Of a stretch of 64,000 bases of DNA, positions 6,245 to 14,323 are shown piece after piece (the stretch's first letter is position 1; the number at the start of each line of letters is the position of its first letter). A program made the translations under genes and the position numbers. The notes beneath the pieces were generated by a model. The model was not told where the DNA came from, made no database searches, and saw only the letters and a program-made list of their open reading frames with translations. Source of the DNA: Agromyces fucosus (GTDB taxonomy: Bacteria > Actinomycetota > Actinomycetes > Actinomycetales > Microbacteriaceae); assembly GCF_004134865.1 (NCBI RefSeq), contig NZ_SDPO01000004.1:359673-423672 (forward strand), in the 5' to 3' direction.

Positions 6245-8185
6245 TCAGACGCGGACTTCGCGCGCTTCTTCACCTGTGGTGCTCTCGGGTTCCTCCGGGG
6301 CGCCACGTCCTCTTCGAGCGAGGAAGACGGCCAGCACGATCAATCCGATGCCGATGAGCATGGGCACCACGATCCTCGCGATGATGGCGCCCGCGCCCCA
6401 CTCACCGCCGTCGTCAGCGTGAATCGTGGTCGTCGTGGTGATGTTCCACACGATCAGGAGGGCGGCCGTGAATGCTCCCGTGTAGACCGAGCCTGAAGCC
6501 TTGTAGAAGTACACGGCCAGGCAAGCGGCGAGCGGGAGCATGATCAGGAACTGGTATCCGATCAGCACGAACTGCGACTTGAGGGGCTCGTTCACCGGCA
6601 TCGTGCCCCCGGTGAGCATCGGCAGGTAGTCGATGAGGAAGCCGACGAGCAGTGGAGCAGCCAGGACGAGTGAGAATGCGATCATCTGCCGCGCCGGCGT
6701 GAGCTTCGCCCCGGTCCATCGCAATTGCGAGCTCAGTCCGACGTTGAGCACGAGGAGGTACGCGACGAACGGGAGCAGGTAGGCAAGGAAGATCGCCCAG
6801 TGCCGCCCGTCGATGATCGCCAGCGCCACCGTGTAGAAGCGGAAGTCCGTCTTGAAGAGCCAGTCGGAGAGCACGAGCAGCAGGTACGCGGACCCCACTG
6901 CGAGCAGCGCGACGGCCGCTGACCTGCCGACGACCGCCCAGCTGAAGCCTCCGCTCGCCGTCAGGCCGAGGTCGTGCACCGAGACGCGGCCGCGCCGCTT
7001 GGAGCGGACGTACCAGGTCGCGATGAGCACCAGCGAGATCGCGCCGTTCAGAACGGCCCAGGCGAGGATGCCGTTGGCCCACGTCTGCGGCCAGAACGGC
7101 AGGCCCGCCAGGCCGATGTTGCCGAGTTCCTGGAACGGCCAGAACGTCACGACCGGGACGACGCCGGTGATCGCCGCCGCGATGAGCCACGGCCACCCGA
7201 AGCGCTCGCCGCGAGCGGGGGGAACCAGTCGACGCGCAGCGGCGAACGCCGGCGAACCCCAGAGCAGGCCGCCCACGGCGAACACGGCGAGGAAGCCGCC
7301 GATGAGCGCGAGGCCTCCCCCGATCTCCTTCCAGATCCATACCTGCCCGTTCAGCGCCGCGCCCCCGTCGAGGGTCTGGCCGTACCAGTCCACGGCATTC
7401 TGGACCGCATCGAAGCTGAAGGTCATGAACGGGTGGTTGCCGGCGACGAGGACCATCTTCCGAGCGGAACCGTCGGCGACGTCACCGTAGACCTCGTCGA
7501 GGACGACGGGCTGGTCGGTGCCGACCTGGGCCATCGCGATGTCACCGTCGGGCACGTTCGCGGGTACGGCTTCGCCCCAGACCGGTTCGGCGAACTCCTC
7601 CAACGACGACATGATGAACAGCGCGTTCTTGAGGGTCGGCGGGTCCTCGGGGTCGGGCAGCGCGTACGGGACCGGGCCCGAGGCTTCGAACACGATCGAC
7701 CGGTACAGGTCGGGTTCGGTCGCGGCGGCGACGTAGGCTTCGGCGCCGCCGCGGGAGTGCCCGCCGATGCCGACGTTGTCCGGATCGATCATCGGAAGCT
7801 CGTGCAGATAGCGCAGGGCTGCCGCGCCGATCCAGCCGGACTCCTGATGTCCGTCGGATCCACCGTGGCCGTACTGGTCGGGCGCGAGCACGACATATCC
7901 GCGTCGGGACAGCTCGATCGCGTAGGCATCCTGCATCTCGCTGGAGTTGTTCGCGCCGTGGATCGCGAGGATTCCCGGCGCGGGTGTCTCCGCCGTTGCG
8001 GAGTCTGGGATGTAGAGCTTGCCGGCGATCATCTCGCCGCGTTCGCCGGCGATCGTGATGTCGCGGACGCTGACAGCGCCGAACGCTGTCTGGACGAGGG
8101 CGCCGAGGGCGCCGCCGAGGAGCACGAGTGCGATCGCAAGGCTCAGGAGCGCCCACTGACGCTTGGGGGGTAAGTCGAAGGTCAT
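6245..8185 (-). CDS. alpha/beta-hydrolase fused to a multi-pass membrane domain
   Basis: 646 residues. An N-terminal signal-anchor (about 10-35) is followed by an alpha/beta-hydrolase domain (about 40-300) with HGANNS oxyanion region, nucleophile elbow GGHSRGG (Ser144) and a candidate catalytic His in GNHPFMTF. The C-terminal half (about 320-640) is strongly hydrophobic with roughly eight to nine membrane helices, ending in a basic tail. The hydrolase would face outside, anchored by the helices. Start 8185 is the second of two adjacent ATGs and has the better spacing from AGAGG. It sits 120 bp downstream of the TetR gene on the same strand and is likely its target. Substrate unknown. Confidence 0.75.
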   Translation of the reverse strand: MTFDLPPKRQWALLSLAIALVLLGGALGALVQTAFGAVSVRDITIAGERGEMIAGKLYIPDSATAETPAPGILAIHGANNSSEMQDAYAIELSRRGYVVLAPDQYGHGGSDGHQESGWIGAAALRYLHELPMIDPDNVGIGGHSRGGAEAYVAAATEPDLYRSIVFEASGPVPYALPDPEDPPTLKNALFIMSSLEEFAEPVWGEAVPANVPDGDIAMAQVGTDQPVVLDEVYGDVADGSARKMVLVAGNHPFMTFSFDAVQNAVDWYGQTLDGGAALNGQVWIWKEIGGGLALIGGFLAVFAVGGLLWGSPAFAAARRLVPPARGERFGWPWLIAAAITGVVPVVTFWPFQELGNIGLAGLPFWPQTWANGILAWAVLNGAISLVLIATWYVRSKRRGRVSVHDLGLTASGGFSWAVVGRSAAVALLAVGSAYLLLVLSDWLFKTDFRFYTVALAIIDGRHWAIFLAYLLPFVAYLLVLNVGLSSQLRWTGAKLTPARQMIAFSLVLAAPLLVGFLIDYLPMLTGGTMPVNEPLKSQFVLIGYQFLIMLPLAACLAVYFYKASGSVYTGAFTAALLIVWNITTTTTIHADDGGEWGAGAIIARIVVPMLIGIGLIVLAVFLARRGRGAPEEPESTTGEEAREVRV

Positions 8186-8305
8186 CATTGTCCTCTTTCT
8201 GAACGTGCATGGAATTGCCGTCTCGTCGGCGCGGGCGCACGACGAGGCCGGGCGTGTGTGCCTGGGGCGACAGGGCACGCGGAACCTGGAGGGGTGACGC
8301 TCCGG

Positions 8306-8944
8306 CTAGGGCCTCGACGGTCCGGCCTGGGCGAGGCGATCGAAGCCGTCGAGGATGAGATCGAGGATGAGCTCGAACTCGGCGTCTTCGTCGTGAACTG
8401 CTTCGGTCATCGATTCCGCGATGCGGGGGTACTGCGCCGACAGCTCGCCGGCGCGAAGGGCTGCCACCTCGACACCTGCGTCCGCCTCGCCGTCATTTCG
8501 GGCTTGCCGGTGCATCGAGCCCATGACGTGACCGTCGTAGGCATGCAACGCATAGTGCGCCAGCTGCACGGAGAGCCCTCCTTCGCGGAGGCGGTCCAGC
8601 ACGGCATCGACGTAGCGCAGCCGCTCCGGGCCGACATGTCCGCGCGAAGCGAGGGGGGCTGACGCCCACGGGTGTTCCTTCAGTACCTCGTATGCGGCGA
8701 TCCCGCTCGCTCGCAGCGCGCCTTTCCAGCCCGTTTCCGTCGGCGGAACGCTGAACCGGGCGGCCACCCGCTCGACCATCGAGTTCACAAGCTCGTCCTT
8801 GTTGCTCACGTGGCGATAGAGGGCCATCGCCTCGACCGCGAGCTGCTCGCCGACCCGGCGCATGCTGATCGCTTCAAGGCCGCCGTCATCGGCGATCGCG
8901 ATGGCGGCGTCGATCACTCGATCTTTCGTCAGCTTCTCACGCAT
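8306..8944 (-). CDS. TetR/AcrR-family repressor
   Basis: 212 residues. The N-terminal helix-turn-helix (about residues 8-55) reads RVIDAAIAIADDGGLEAISM..VGEQLAVEAMALYRHVSNKDEL, a classic TetR DNA-binding domain with the ALYRHV recognition helix. The C-terminal ligand domain resembles the TetR_C_1 type (tetracycline-repressor-like). The start ATG 8944 has a strong GGAGGGG site. A 30-bp imperfect palindrome 22 bp upstream (8966-8995) is the evident operator, implying autorepression and control of the membrane hydrolase downstream. Effector unknown. Confidence 0.9.
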   Translation of the reverse strand: MREKLTKDRVIDAAIAIADDGGLEAISMRRVGEQLAVEAMALYRHVSNKDELVNSMVERVAARFSVPPTETGWKGALRASGIAAYEVLKEHPWASAPLASRGHVGPERLRYVDAVLDRLREGGLSVQLAHYALHAYDGHVMGSMHRQARNDGEADAGVEVAALRAGELSAQYPRIAESMTEAVHDEDAEFELILDLILDGFDRLAQAGPSRP

Positions 8945-8965
8945 CGCCCCTCCATTTCCGAGCCG

Positions 8966-8995
8966 TGTTTACAGCATAAGCATACGCCGTAAACA
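8966..8995 (-). promoter_or_regulatory. TetR operator palindrome
   Basis: A 30-bp near-palindrome with outer arms TGTTTAC / GTAAACA and internal matching GC-TA-GC steps (24 of 30 positions symmetric). It is placed 22 bp upstream of the TetR start, where it would cover the promoter. Size and placement are as expected for a TetR dimer-pair operator. Confidence 0.8.
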
Positions 8996-9182
8996 ACCAA
9001 CAGCAATCGCACATCCTCCCAGGAAACCGAGCTCGATCGGCCGGTCGACGAGTCAGGGGGCCGCTGTCCGCCCAACAGGGTGCACGTTCGTGCAGTCAAC
9101 GGTCGGCCGCGCCGCTTACCGCACCGCTGAGCGGCAGCTGACGTGCATCTGGCCGAAAGCGACGACTCGTCACCGTGAACGC

Positions 9183-9216
9183 AGAAATCCCGGCCTCATT
9201 CGAGACCGGGATTTCT
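9183..9216 (-). terminator. terminator of initiator tRNA copy 1
   Basis: AGAAATCCCGG ... CCGGGATTTCT stem with inner CTC/GAG pairs and an ATTC loop, 22 bp beyond the 3' end of the tRNA. Confidence 0.8.
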
Positions 9217-9238
9217 TCGTGGGTTCTGACGAACACCT

Positions 9239-9315
9239 TGGTTGCGGGGGCAGGATTTGAACCTACGACCTCTGGGTTATGAGCCCAGCGAGCTACCGAA
9301 CTGCTCCACCCCGCG
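9239..9315 (-). tRNA. initiator tRNA-fMet (CAT anticodon), copy 1
   Basis: A 77-nt gene including an encoded 3' CCA. The 5' end CGCGGGGTGGAGCAG, the anticodon arm GGGCTCATAACCC with three consecutive G-C pairs, and the unpaired C1-A72 are hallmarks of the initiator rather than elongator tRNA-Met. The T-arm reads GGTTCAAATCC. Anticodon CAT. An identical gene lies at 23487-23563. Confidence 0.97.
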
Positions 9316-9442
9316 TCACCGACTGCCTTGCGGCAGTCATCCACCGGATGATCGAGTCATCTGCGGTGGTTCGACCAGTTTACGTCACGGTTCGAGACCG
9401 CTCGACCACTTCAGAGGAACCGCTGGGTCGACTCCCCTACGG

Positions 9443-10036
9443 CTACCAGGTCGCGACGTACTCCGACACCGGCAGCACCGTGCTCCGAACGACCGGGAGA
9501 CCGCGGCTGATGGCTTGCTCGATGCGGTCGCGCAGCGCCTGCGAATCGATGCGGTAGTCGACGAAGTCGGTGTCGCTGGCGTACACGCCGATCGGCAGGG
9601 TGATCGCCTGGAAGAACGAGAACAGCGGCCGGAACTGGTGCTCGATGATGAGCGCATGCCGGTCGCTGCCTCCCGTCGCCGCGAGCAGCACCGGCTTGTC
9701 GATGAGCGCGTACTGCCCGACGAAGTCGAACACGTGCTTGAACAGGCCCGTGAACGAGGCCCGGTACACCGGGCTGGCGACGACGAGGAGCGTGGCCGAC
9801 TCGATGCGGCGCAGCGCCTCCTCGGCGATCGGGCTCAGGTCGGAGCGGCTCAGCGCTCCCGAGAACTCGCGGCCGATGTCGGAGAGCTCGATGAGGTGCG
9901 TATCGACCTCGAGGTCATCGCCCTGACCCGAACGCAGGGCGGTGGCGAAACCCTCGAGGATCTCGCGGGCGAGCACGGTGGTCTTCGACGGCGAGTGCAG
10001 GCTTCCGGAGACGGCGACGATGGAGATGTTCGGCAT
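9443..10036 (-). CDS. LLM-partnered NAD(P)H:FMN reductase (CE1759/MsuE-like)
   Basis: 197 residues of flavodoxin-like NAD(P)H-dependent FMN reductase: the phosphate-binding loop VSGSLHSPSKTTVLA (residues 8-22), ASPVYRASFTGLFKHVFDF (about residue 85 onward), and the ATGGSDRHALIIEHQFRPLF segment characteristic of the reductases that supply FMNH2 to luciferase-like monooxygenases. CE1759-family reductases are normally paired with CE1758-family LLM enzymes; here such an LLM gene lies at 21257-22420 within the same cluster. Start ATG 10036 is the first Met before the Rossmann-like strand. Cytoplasmic. Confidence 0.88.
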   Translation of the reverse strand: MPNISIVAVSGSLHSPSKTTVLAREILEGFATALRSGQGDDLEVDTHLIELSDIGREFSGALSRSDLSPIAEEALRRIESATLLVVASPVYRASFTGLFKHVFDFVGQYALIDKPVLLAATGGSDRHALIIEHQFRPLFSFFQAITLPIGVYASDTDFVDYRIDSQALRDRIEQAISRGLPVVRSTVLPVSEYVATW

Positions 10037-10199
10037 GGATGGGACGCTAACCCCCTTCGGCCCATGCCGGGATCGCATCGGACGCGCAGGGTAAGCGAGC
10101 GAAACGGGCCTTCACGCGGCGTATCCGGGTGTCACGAATGGGCCGTCGAACGCGATCGGATGCCCCGCGGATGTCGCCGCGTGACCGCGCCCTGCTGCG

Positions 10200-11534
10200 T
10201 CACGCCTCGCGGAGAAGTCGCCACGTGACGCGCGCGGAGAAGTACAGGGCGTCGACCGGGATGTGCTCGTCAGCCGTGTGGAACTGCGAGAACACGTCGA
10301 AGTCGTCGGGCACCCGCAGCGGCACGAAGCCGTAGCCGGCGATGCCGAGGCGGGCGAGGTGCTTGTTGTCGGTGCTCGCAGGCAGCAGGTAGGGCACGAC
10401 GACGCCGTGGTCGTCCTCGGCGGCGATCGCATGCTGGGCGATCCCGAGGAGCGGGGAATCGAGTGGCGCGGCGATGGGCGGGATCCATCGCCCCACCTCG
10501 AGCTCGACGTCGTCGCCCACGAGGCGCTGCAGGTCGGCGCGGAACGTGTCCTCGTGTCCGGGCAGGATCCGGAGGTCGAGCGCGGCGGTCGCCACGGCGG
10601 GGATGACGTTGGTCTTCGATCCGGCCTCGAGCACGGTCGGCGACGCGGTGTCGCGCAGGGTCGCGCCGACGATGCCGCCGACGAACCCGAGCTCGTCGAG
10701 CTGCGTCTCGAGCGCGGCATCCGTGAACTCGACGCCGCGCGCCGCTCCGAACCGCTCGAGGAACGCGTCGAGGGCGGGGGTGCGCGTCACCGGGAAGCGG
10801 TGCTCGCCGACCGCCGCGACGGCGCGGGCGAGGCGCACGACGGCGTTGTCCGCCGTCGGCCGCGAGCCGTGGCCTGGGCGGCCGCGCGTGCGCAACCGGG
10901 CCCATGCGACGCCCTTCTCGGCGGTCGCAATGAGGTAGGCGCGGCGCCCGGGCGCGAGCGGCACGGAGAACCCGCCGACCTCGCTGAGCGCCTCGGTGGC
11001 TCCCTCGAACAACTCGGGGTGGTGCTCGACGAGCCACTTCGCGCCCCACACGCCCCCGGCCTCCTCATCGGCGAAGAACGCGAAGACCAGGTCCCGCTCT
11101 GGCACCTCGGCGTCGCGCTTGAACGCTCGCGCGGCCGCGAGGATGACGCCGGCGAAGTTCTTCATGTCGACGGCGCCGCGCCCGTAGAGCACGCCGTCCT
11201 CGATCTCGGCCCCGAAGGGCGGATGCGTCCAGTCCTGCCCCTCGACGGGGACGACGTCGAGATGCGCGTGCACGACGAGCGCCCCGCGGGACGGATCGCG
11301 TCCCGCGAGGCGGGCGACGACGCTCCCCCGGCCCGGCCGGGACTCGAGCAGGGTCGTCTCGTACCCGACCTCCTCGAGCGCGGCCTGCACGTACCGGGCG
11401 GCGCGGGTCTCACCATCGCCGATGGCGTCGGGACGGCCGGTGTTGACGCTCTCGATGCGGATGAGGTCGCGGATGAACCGCAGGGCCTCCTCCTCGAGGA
11501 GCGAGCCTGCGGCGGGGACTCGGCTGGAAGTCAT
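10200..11534 (-). CDS. M20-family metallopeptidase / N-acyl amino-acid amidohydrolase
   Basis: 444 residues of M20 dinuclear zinc hydrolase: first metal motif VVHAHLDVVP, second metal Asp in YGRGAVDMKNF, catalytic and bridging Glu pair in FADEEAGG, and a dimerisation lid domain in the middle (about 190-310) with GRPGHGS. Family members include ArgE, DapE, aminoacylase and carboxypeptidase. Context (LLM monooxygenases, acetyltransferases, amino-acid transporter) favours deacylation of an N-acetylated, oxidised amino-acid derivative, as proposed for Bacillus YxeP/YtnL. It diverges from the LLM operon across a 231-bp control region (11535-11765). ATG 11534 is chosen; the upstream frame is low quality. 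Confidence 0.88.
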   Translation of the reverse strand: MTSSRVPAAGSLLEEEALRFIRDLIRIESVNTGRPDAIGDGETRAARYVQAALEEVGYETTLLESRPGRGSVVARLAGRDPSRGALVVHAHLDVVPVEGQDWTHPPFGAEIEDGVLYGRGAVDMKNFAGVILAAARAFKRDAEVPERDLVFAFFADEEAGGVWGAKWLVEHHPELFEGATEALSEVGGFSVPLAPGRRAYLIATAEKGVAWARLRTRGRPGHGSRPTADNAVVRLARAVAAVGEHRFPVTRTPALDAFLERFGAARGVEFTDAALETQLDELGFVGGIVGATLRDTASPTVLEAGSKTNVIPAVATAALDLRILPGHEDTFRADLQRLVGDDVELEVGRWIPPIAAPLDSPLLGIAQHAIAAEDDHGVVVPYLLPASTDNKHLARLGIAGYGFVPLRVPDDFDVFSQFHTADEHIPVDALYFSARVTWRLLREA

Positions 11535-11706
11535 GTCGTTCAGTCTCCTGTCGCTGGTCGCGCGCCACCACTGTGCCGAGGCCGACGACCGACGGCAAGC
11601 CGCATGGTGTCGCGTGACGCGCCGTGAAGCGATGTGAGCGAATGCGACGGCGGATGACGCGCGCGATCCGCCCCGCGGCATCCTGCGTGAAGGGATGTTG
11701 CGATCG

Positions 11707-11730
11707 ACGGCGCCCCGTGACGGGCGCCGT
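11707..11730 (+). promoter_or_regulatory. inverted repeat in the divergent control region
   Basis: ACGGCGCCC (11707-11715) and GGGCGCCGT (11722-11730) form a perfect 9-bp inverted repeat with a 6-bp spacer, 35 bp upstream of the first LLM gene. It could be an operator shared with the divergent M20 gene or an RNA hairpin in the leader. No recognisable promoter hexamers were confirmed in this 231-bp region. Confidence 0.4.
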
Positions 11731-11765
11731 TGCAGTGATCGGATACCGGGCGGAGAGTGGCCGCC

Positions 11766-12956
11766 ATGACACGACGAACGACCATCGCAGTCGCCCTCGA
11801 CGGCGCCGGCTGGCACCCGGCCGCGTGGCGCGACCCCTCGGCGCGACCAACGGAACTCTTCAGCACCGGCTACTGGATCGACCTCGCACGCACCGCCGAA
11901 CGAGCCGGCGTCGACTTCCTCACGATCGAGGACGCCCTCGGCCTGCAGTCAGCGGCGTTCGGCGCCGCCGACGACCGGACCGACGAGGTGCGCGGCCGCC
12001 TCGACGCCCTCCTCATCGCCTCCTTCATCGCGCCGACGACGACCCGCATCGGGCTCGTGCCGACGGTGACGACCACGCACACGGAGCCGTTCCACGTCGC
12101 GACCGGCCTGCAGACGCTCGACTTCGCGAGCCGCGGGCGTGCGGGATGGCGCGTGCAGGTCTCGGGCGCGGCGCACGAGGCGCGTCACTTCGGTCGCCGG
12201 ACCCTCGCGCCCCTCGACCTCGAAGCGGTGCGCCGGGGCGACTCCGCCCTCCTCCGCGAACTGTTCGACGAGGCCCGCGACGCGGTCGAGGTCGTGCGGC
12301 GCCTCTGGGACGGCTGGGAGGACGACGCCATCATCCGGGATGCCGCGACCGCGCGCTTCGTCGACCGCGACAAGCTGCACTACGCCGACTTCGAGGGCGC
12401 GCAGTTCTCGGTGAAGGGCCCATCGATCACCCCGCGATCACCGCAGGGCCAGCCGCTCGTGACCGCGCTCGCGCACCAGACGATTCCGTACGAGCTCGCC
12501 GCGACGAGCGCAGACCTCGTCTTCGTCACGCCGCACGACGACAGCCAGGCGAGATCGATCCTCGACGAGGTGCGCAACGCCGAACTGCGGGTCGGCCGCA
12601 CGGGCCGGCCGCTCTCGGTGCTCGCCGACGTCGTCGTGCTGCTCGAGGCGACGCCCGAGCTGGCGACCGCCGCGCTCGAACGCCTCGACGCCGAGCACGG
12701 CGCGCCGGCGACATCCGACGCCCTCATCTTCGCCGGCACGCCCGAGGCACTCGTCGAGCGCATCGGCGCCTGGACCGACGCCGGCTACGACGGCGTGCGA
12801 CTGCGCCCCGCCCGCCTCACTCGCGACCTCGAGCAGCTCGCCGAATGGGTGCTGCCCGCATTCGACCGAGCGGATGCCCCGGGGGCGACCCTGCGCGAAC
12901 GCCTCGGGTTCGAGCGCCCCGCCAACCGCTACGCCGTGGAGGAGACCGCAGCATGA
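11766..12956 (+). CDS. LLM-class flavin-dependent monooxygenase (NtaA/SnaA/DszA-like) 1
   Basis: 396 residues of luciferase-like TIM-barrel oxidoreductase, group of the FMNH2-dependent NtaA/SnaA/DszA enzymes: FSTGYWIDLARTAERAGVDFLTIEDALG, then GLVPTVTTTHTEPFHVATGLQTLDFASRGRAGW with the SxGRxGW-type motif, and a C-terminal GTPEALVERIGAWTDAGYDG. It needs reduced FMN from a separate reductase (9443-10036 is the candidate). It opens a three-gene operon; its stop overlaps the next start (ATGA at 12953). ATG 11766 is used because GGAG lies about 10 bp upstream; GTG 11757 is less well placed. Confidence 0.88.
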   Translation: MTRRTTIAVALDGAGWHPAAWRDPSARPTELFSTGYWIDLARTAERAGVDFLTIEDALGLQSAAFGAADDRTDEVRGRLDALLIASFIAPTTTRIGLVPTVTTTHTEPFHVATGLQTLDFASRGRAGWRVQVSGAAHEARHFGRRTLAPLDLEAVRRGDSALLRELFDEARDAVEVVRRLWDGWEDDAIIRDAATARFVDRDKLHYADFEGAQFSVKGPSITPRSPQGQPLVTALAHQTIPYELAATSADLVFVTPHDDSQARSILDEVRNAELRVGRTGRPLSVLADVVVLLEATPELATAALERLDAEHGAPATSDALIFAGTPEALVERIGAWTDAGYDGVRLRPARLTRDLEQLAEWVLPAFDRADAPGATLRERLGFERPANRYAVEETAA

Positions 12957-14323
12957 CGACGACACCCCGCCAGGTCCACCTGGCCGCCCACTTCCCGGGC
13001 GTCAACAACACGACCGTCTGGAACGACCCGCTGCAGCGCAGCCAGATCGACTTCGCCGCCTTCGAGCACTTCGCCAGCACCGCTGAGCGCGGCCGGTTCG
13101 ACTACCTGTTCCTCGCCGAGGGGCTGCGGCTCCGCGAGCACAAGGGGCGGATCCACGAACTCGACGTCGTCGGCCGCCCGAACACCCTCGCGGTGCTCGC
13201 CGCGCTGGCGGCGGTCACCCACCACATCGGCCTCGTCGGCACGCTGAGTGCCACGTTCAACGAGCCCTATGAGCTCGCCCGCCAGCTCGCGACGCTCGAC
13301 CACCTCTCGAACGGCCGGGCCGGCTGGAACGTCGTGACGAGCTCGGATGCGTTCCACGGCGCGAACTTCCGCCGTGGCGGCTACCTCGACCACGGCGATC
13401 GCTACTCGCGCGCCTCGGAGTTCGTCAGCGTGGCGAAGGAGCTGTGGGACAGCTGGTCGCCCGACGCCGTCGTGGCCGACCGCGCGAGCGGGCGCTTCCT
13501 CGCCGACGACGCGATCGAGCCGTTCGCGCATCACGGGCCGCAGTTCGACGTGGCGGGCCGGTTCAACGTGCCGCGCAGCCCGCAGCGATATCCCGTGATC
13601 GTGCAGGCGGGCGACTCGGCCGATGGCCGCGACTTCGCCGCCGATCACGCCGAGGTCATCTTCTCGCGGCACAGCGTGTTCGAGGAGGCGCAGCAGTTCT
13701 ACCGCGACGTGAAGGGCCGGCTCGCCGGCCGTGGCCGCACCGAGGACTCGCTGAAGATCCTGCCCGCCGTCACCTTCGCCCTCGGCGACACCGAGGCCGA
13801 GGCCGCGGAGCGGGCCCGCGAGGACGCGCTCGCGCAGGTCGGACCGAAGACCGCGATCACGGTGCTCGAGCAGGTCTGGGGCGTCGATCTCTCCGACCGC
13901 GACCCCGATGGGCCGCTCCCCGAGTTCGACCCCGATCCCGAGGCGTCGATCACCAAGGGCTGGGCACCGCGCTATCCCAACGCCGTGCAGGTCGCCCGAG
14001 CCTGGCGAGCCAGGTCGGAGGCCGAGGGGCTCAGCATCCGCGAGCTCGTCATCGCGGTCACCGGACGCCAGTCGTTCGTCGGCACGCCCGCAAGCGTCGC
14101 CCGTGAGCTCGACCGCTACGTGCAGGAGCGCGCGACCGACGGCTTCGTCATCGTCGGCACCACCTCGCCGCACGGCCTCGACGAGTTCGTCGAGCGGGTC
14201 ATCCCCGAGCTGCAGGAGCGCGGGGTATACCGCACCGAGTACGAGGAGGGCGCGACCCTGCGCCGCACGCTCGGGCTGCCGGAACCCACCCAGATCGCCG
14301 AGGAGGTGCGTCGTGTCGGTTGA
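12953..14323 (+). CDS. LLM-class flavin-dependent monooxygenase (NtaA/SnaA/SoxA/DszA family) 2
   Basis: 456 residues. Typical family landmarks: LAAHFPGVNNTTVWNDP, FAEGLRLRE-like FLAEGLRLREH, VGTLSATFNEPYELARQLATLDHLSNGRAGWNVVTS, GRFNVPRSPQRYPVIVQAGDSADGR, and FVGTPASVARELDRYV near the end. These enzymes oxidise sulfur- or nitrogen-substituted substrates (nitrilotriacetate, dibenzothiophene sulfone, and in Bacillus YtnJ/YxeK S-substituted N-acetylcysteines) with FMNH2 and O2. Its start overlaps the previous stop by 4 bp, and its end overlaps the next gene by 11 bp. The substrate is inferred only from context. Confidence 0.9.
   Translation: MTTTPRQVHLAAHFPGVNNTTVWNDPLQRSQIDFAAFEHFASTAERGRFDYLFLAEGLRLREHKGRIHELDVVGRPNTLAVLAALAAVTHHIGLVGTLSATFNEPYELARQLATLDHLSNGRAGWNVVTSSDAFHGANFRRGGYLDHGDRYSRASEFVSVAKELWDSWSPDAVVADRASGRFLADDAIEPFAHHGPQFDVAGRFNVPRSPQRYPVIVQAGDSADGRDFAADHAEVIFSRHSVFEEAQQFYRDVKGRLAGRGRTEDSLKILPAVTFALGDTEAEAAERAREDALAQVGPKTAITVLEQVWGVDLSDRDPDGPLPEFDPDPEASITKGWAPRYPNAVQVARAWRARSEAEGLSIRELVIAVTGRQSFVGTPASVARELDRYVQERATDGFVIVGTTSPHGLDEFVERVIPELQERGVYRTEYEEGATLRRTLGLPEPTQIAEEVRRVG

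Larger units (their letters stand above)
9178..9315 (-). repeat. long direct repeat, copy 1 (tRNA plus its terminator)
   Basis: 138 bp comprising the initiator tRNA gene and its downstream terminator. It is nearly identical to 23428-23563 in the same orientation; the tRNA part is identical, and the spacer/terminator part carries only a few substitutions and indels. The flanks outside the repeat are unrelated. Confidence 0.9.
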
